A stretch of DNA of 9,887 bases, taken from NCBI GenBank assembly GCA_022564695.1, contig JADFKX010000066.1, forward strand, positions 1-9,887. Reading direction: 5' to 3'. The translations under genes were made by a program, and so were the position numbers. The notes beneath the pieces were generated by a model, which saw nothing but the letters and a program-made list of their open reading frames with translations, did not search any database and had not been told where the DNA came from. Source of the stretch: Chloroflexota bacterium. Lineage in GTDB: Bacteria; Chloroflexota; Dehalococcoidia; SM23-28-2; RBG-16-64-32. Shown here piece by piece: positions 6,779 through 9,887 of the stretch (its first letter is position 1; each line of letters opens with the position of its first letter).

Positions 6779-6786
<8 letters not shown>
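6283..6786 (+). CDS. MgtC/SapB family membrane protein (short form)
   Basis: A 167-residue inner-membrane protein of the MgtC/SapB family. Characterised MgtC proteins act in survival at low Mg2+ and, in Salmonella, inhibit the F1Fo ATP synthase; the role of short environmental homologues is not established. Seen: helices at about 9-25, 37-55, 63-80, 91-105 and 107-124. Family motifs are G-L-I-G-L-E-R-E (21-28), G-I-R-T-M-A-L-I-T-M-G (35-45), G-F-L-G-A-G-V-I-F (71-79) and T-T-A-A-T-I-W (89-95). The tail from about 127 is highly charged and probably helical. The C-terminal ACT-like domain of full-length MgtC (about 230 residues) is absent, as in the SapB-type short members. ATG at 6283 follows GGGAG (6270-6274). 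It is the first gene after the leucine T-box, and its 3' end overlaps leuS by 8 nt, implying co-transcription and translational coupling. Confidence 0.93.
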
Positions 6787-9223
<2,437 letters not shown>

Positions 9224-9232
9224 GCGCGGTAG

Positions 9233-9267
9233 CGGCTAGCCTGCCTACCGGCAGGCAGGCTCTAGCT
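9233..9267 (-). repeat. Dispersed palindromic repeat, copy 2 (inverted)
   Basis: Read on the minus strand, this 35-nt unit matches copy 1 at 786-819, including the flanking GCTAGCCG and AGCTA parts. The palindrome at 9238-9261 has one mismatch (A9247 against C9252). It starts nine bases after the leuS stop codon and abuts the next promoter. There is no T-tract. As a hairpin at the 3' end of leuS it could protect the transcript or weaken read-through. Confidence 0.85.
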
Positions 9268-9295
9268 CGCCACCTGCCACGCCCCGTGCTAGAAT
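9267..9295 (+). promoter_or_regulatory. Candidate extended -10 promoter for the SRPBCC gene
   Basis: TAGAAT (9290-9295, five of six to TATAAT) is preceded by TGC, giving an extended -10. TCGCCA (9267-9272, four of six to TTGACA) lies 17 nt upstream. Transcription would begin near 9302, about 40 nt before ATG at 9343. This suggests the gene is not solely dependent on read-through from leuS. Confidence 0.6.
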
Positions 9296-9342
9296 CAGCC
9301 TGCCAAGAACAGACGTATCCCTATCTGATACAGCCAAACCCC

Positions 9343-9840
9343 ATGCCAACCACCTCCGAGTCCCGCATCATCGCCGCGCCGGTGCGCGAGGTCTGGGCCG
9401 CCATCGCGGACCTGGAGGCCGCCAATCGCTGGAACGGGGCCTGGCAGCGCGTCGAGTACCTCTCCTCCCAGCGCGAGGGCGTGGGCACCCCCTTCCGCGC
9501 CCACACGGAGGACGGCCTGGCGCACGACTTCCAGATCAGTGAGTGGGCTCCGATGGAGTACATCTCCTTCGCCCCCGTCCGCAACGAGTACGAGGACAAG
9601 GAGAAAAGCTACATGCTAACGCTGGAGTCGCAGGCCTTCCTCCTCCAGCCCGCGAACGACGACCACACGGACGTGACTCTGTTCGCCACCGTCGCCAGCC
9701 ACGGCCTCCGCGGCTGGTTCGCGGCCCGTTTCGTCTGGCCATCCTACCAGCGTCAGGGGCTTCGCAGCGCCCTCGAAGCCCTCCAGGCCCTCGTCGAACC
9801 CCAGCCAGACGAGGACGAGCAGACCCACGCTGACTCATGA
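9343..9840 (+). CDS. SRPBCC family protein (polyketide cyclase/dehydrase-like)
   Basis: A 165-residue START/Bet v 1-like helix-grip protein, cytoplasmic, expected to bind a hydrophobic ligand; no ligand or reaction can be read from sequence. Seen: an N-terminal S-R-I-I-A-A-P-V-R-E-V-W-A-A-I-A-D-L-E (7-25), the typical first strand and helix of the polyketide cyclase/dehydrase group; then N-R-W-N (28-31), a run of alternating strands, and a C-terminal helix (about 132-151) followed by an acidic tail. ATG at 9343 is preferred although no clear Shine-Dalgarno precedes it. An in-frame GTG at 9286 overlaps the candidate -10 box and would add residues before the domain's natural beginning. The stop overlaps the next gene by ATGA, so the two are probably translated together. 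Confidence 0.85.
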   Translation: MPTTSESRIIAAPVREVWAAIADLEAANRWNGAWQRVEYLSSQREGVGTPFRAHTEDGLAHDFQISEWAPMEYISFAPVRNEYEDKEKSYMLTLESQAFLLQPANDDHTDVTLFATVASHGLRGWFAARFVWPSYQRQGLRSALEALQALVEPQPDEDEQTHADS

Positions 9841-9887
9841 CCCGGCTCCGCCTCCTCCCCTTCCTCACCCTCGCCATCGCGCTGGCC
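9837..9887 (+). CDS. Partial CDS, putative exported or membrane protein (5' end only)
   Basis: ATG at 9837 overlaps the SRPBCC stop in an ATGA, and an open frame continues to the window edge. The 17 visible residues are M-T-R-L-R-L-L-P-F-L-T-L-A-I-A-L-A: a basic N-terminus (two Arg) followed by a hydrophobic stretch, as in a signal peptide or first transmembrane helix. There is too little to name a family. The overlap suggests the gene is in an operon with the SRPBCC gene. Confidence 0.6.
   Translation, partial: MTRLRLLPFLTLAIALA

Overview
This window is a GC-rich bacterial chromosome segment, roughly 60-65% GC by eye, with mostly short intergenic gaps. The taxonomic guess is Chloroflexota, probably an uncultured Dehalococcoidia-like lineage. 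It rests on a T-box leader in a high-GC genome, the style of the short palindromic intergenic repeats, and the gene mix (MMPL transporter, CaiB/AMACR-type acyl-CoA enzyme, SRPBCC protein). This placement is an inference; no marker gene was compared with a database.

Layout. (a) 1-4404, plus strand: a Yip1-like five-helix membrane protein (120-746), a palindromic repeat, an MFS transporter starting at TTG behind a near-perfect Shine-Dalgarno (859-2130), and an MMPL/RND-type transporter (2194-4404). (b) 4401-5567, minus strand: an AMACR-like CaiB/BaiF family gene that converges on the MMPL gene; both stop codons lie inside one CTAG. (c) 5568-5720: two back-to-back promoter candidates, one for the CoA-transferase family gene and one for tRNA-Ala. 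(d) 5721-5796: tRNA-Ala(GGC) with encoded CCA, followed 10 nt later by an 84-bp inverted-repeat element. (e) 5917-6198: a complete T-box leader with a CUC (Leu) specifier, the UGGU tRNA-acceptor bulge, an antiterminator and a competing terminator. It precedes a two-gene operon, a short MgtC/SapB family membrane protein (6283-6786) overlapping leuS (6779-9223). (f) 9224-9887: a second, inverted copy of the palindromic repeat, an extended -10 promoter, an SRPBCC (polyketide cyclase-like) gene, and the first 17 codons of a putative exported or membrane protein coupled to it by an ATGA overlap.

The most interesting unit is the T-box-mgtC-leuS operon. Leucyl-tRNA synthetase is the expected target of a leucine T-box, but the first gene under its control is an MgtC-family protein. 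That links a membrane protein known elsewhere for Mg2+ and low-nutrient responses to tRNA-Leu charging. Just behind the terminator lies a degenerate copy of the terminator/antiterminator 3' segment, which suggests a local duplication in the leader.
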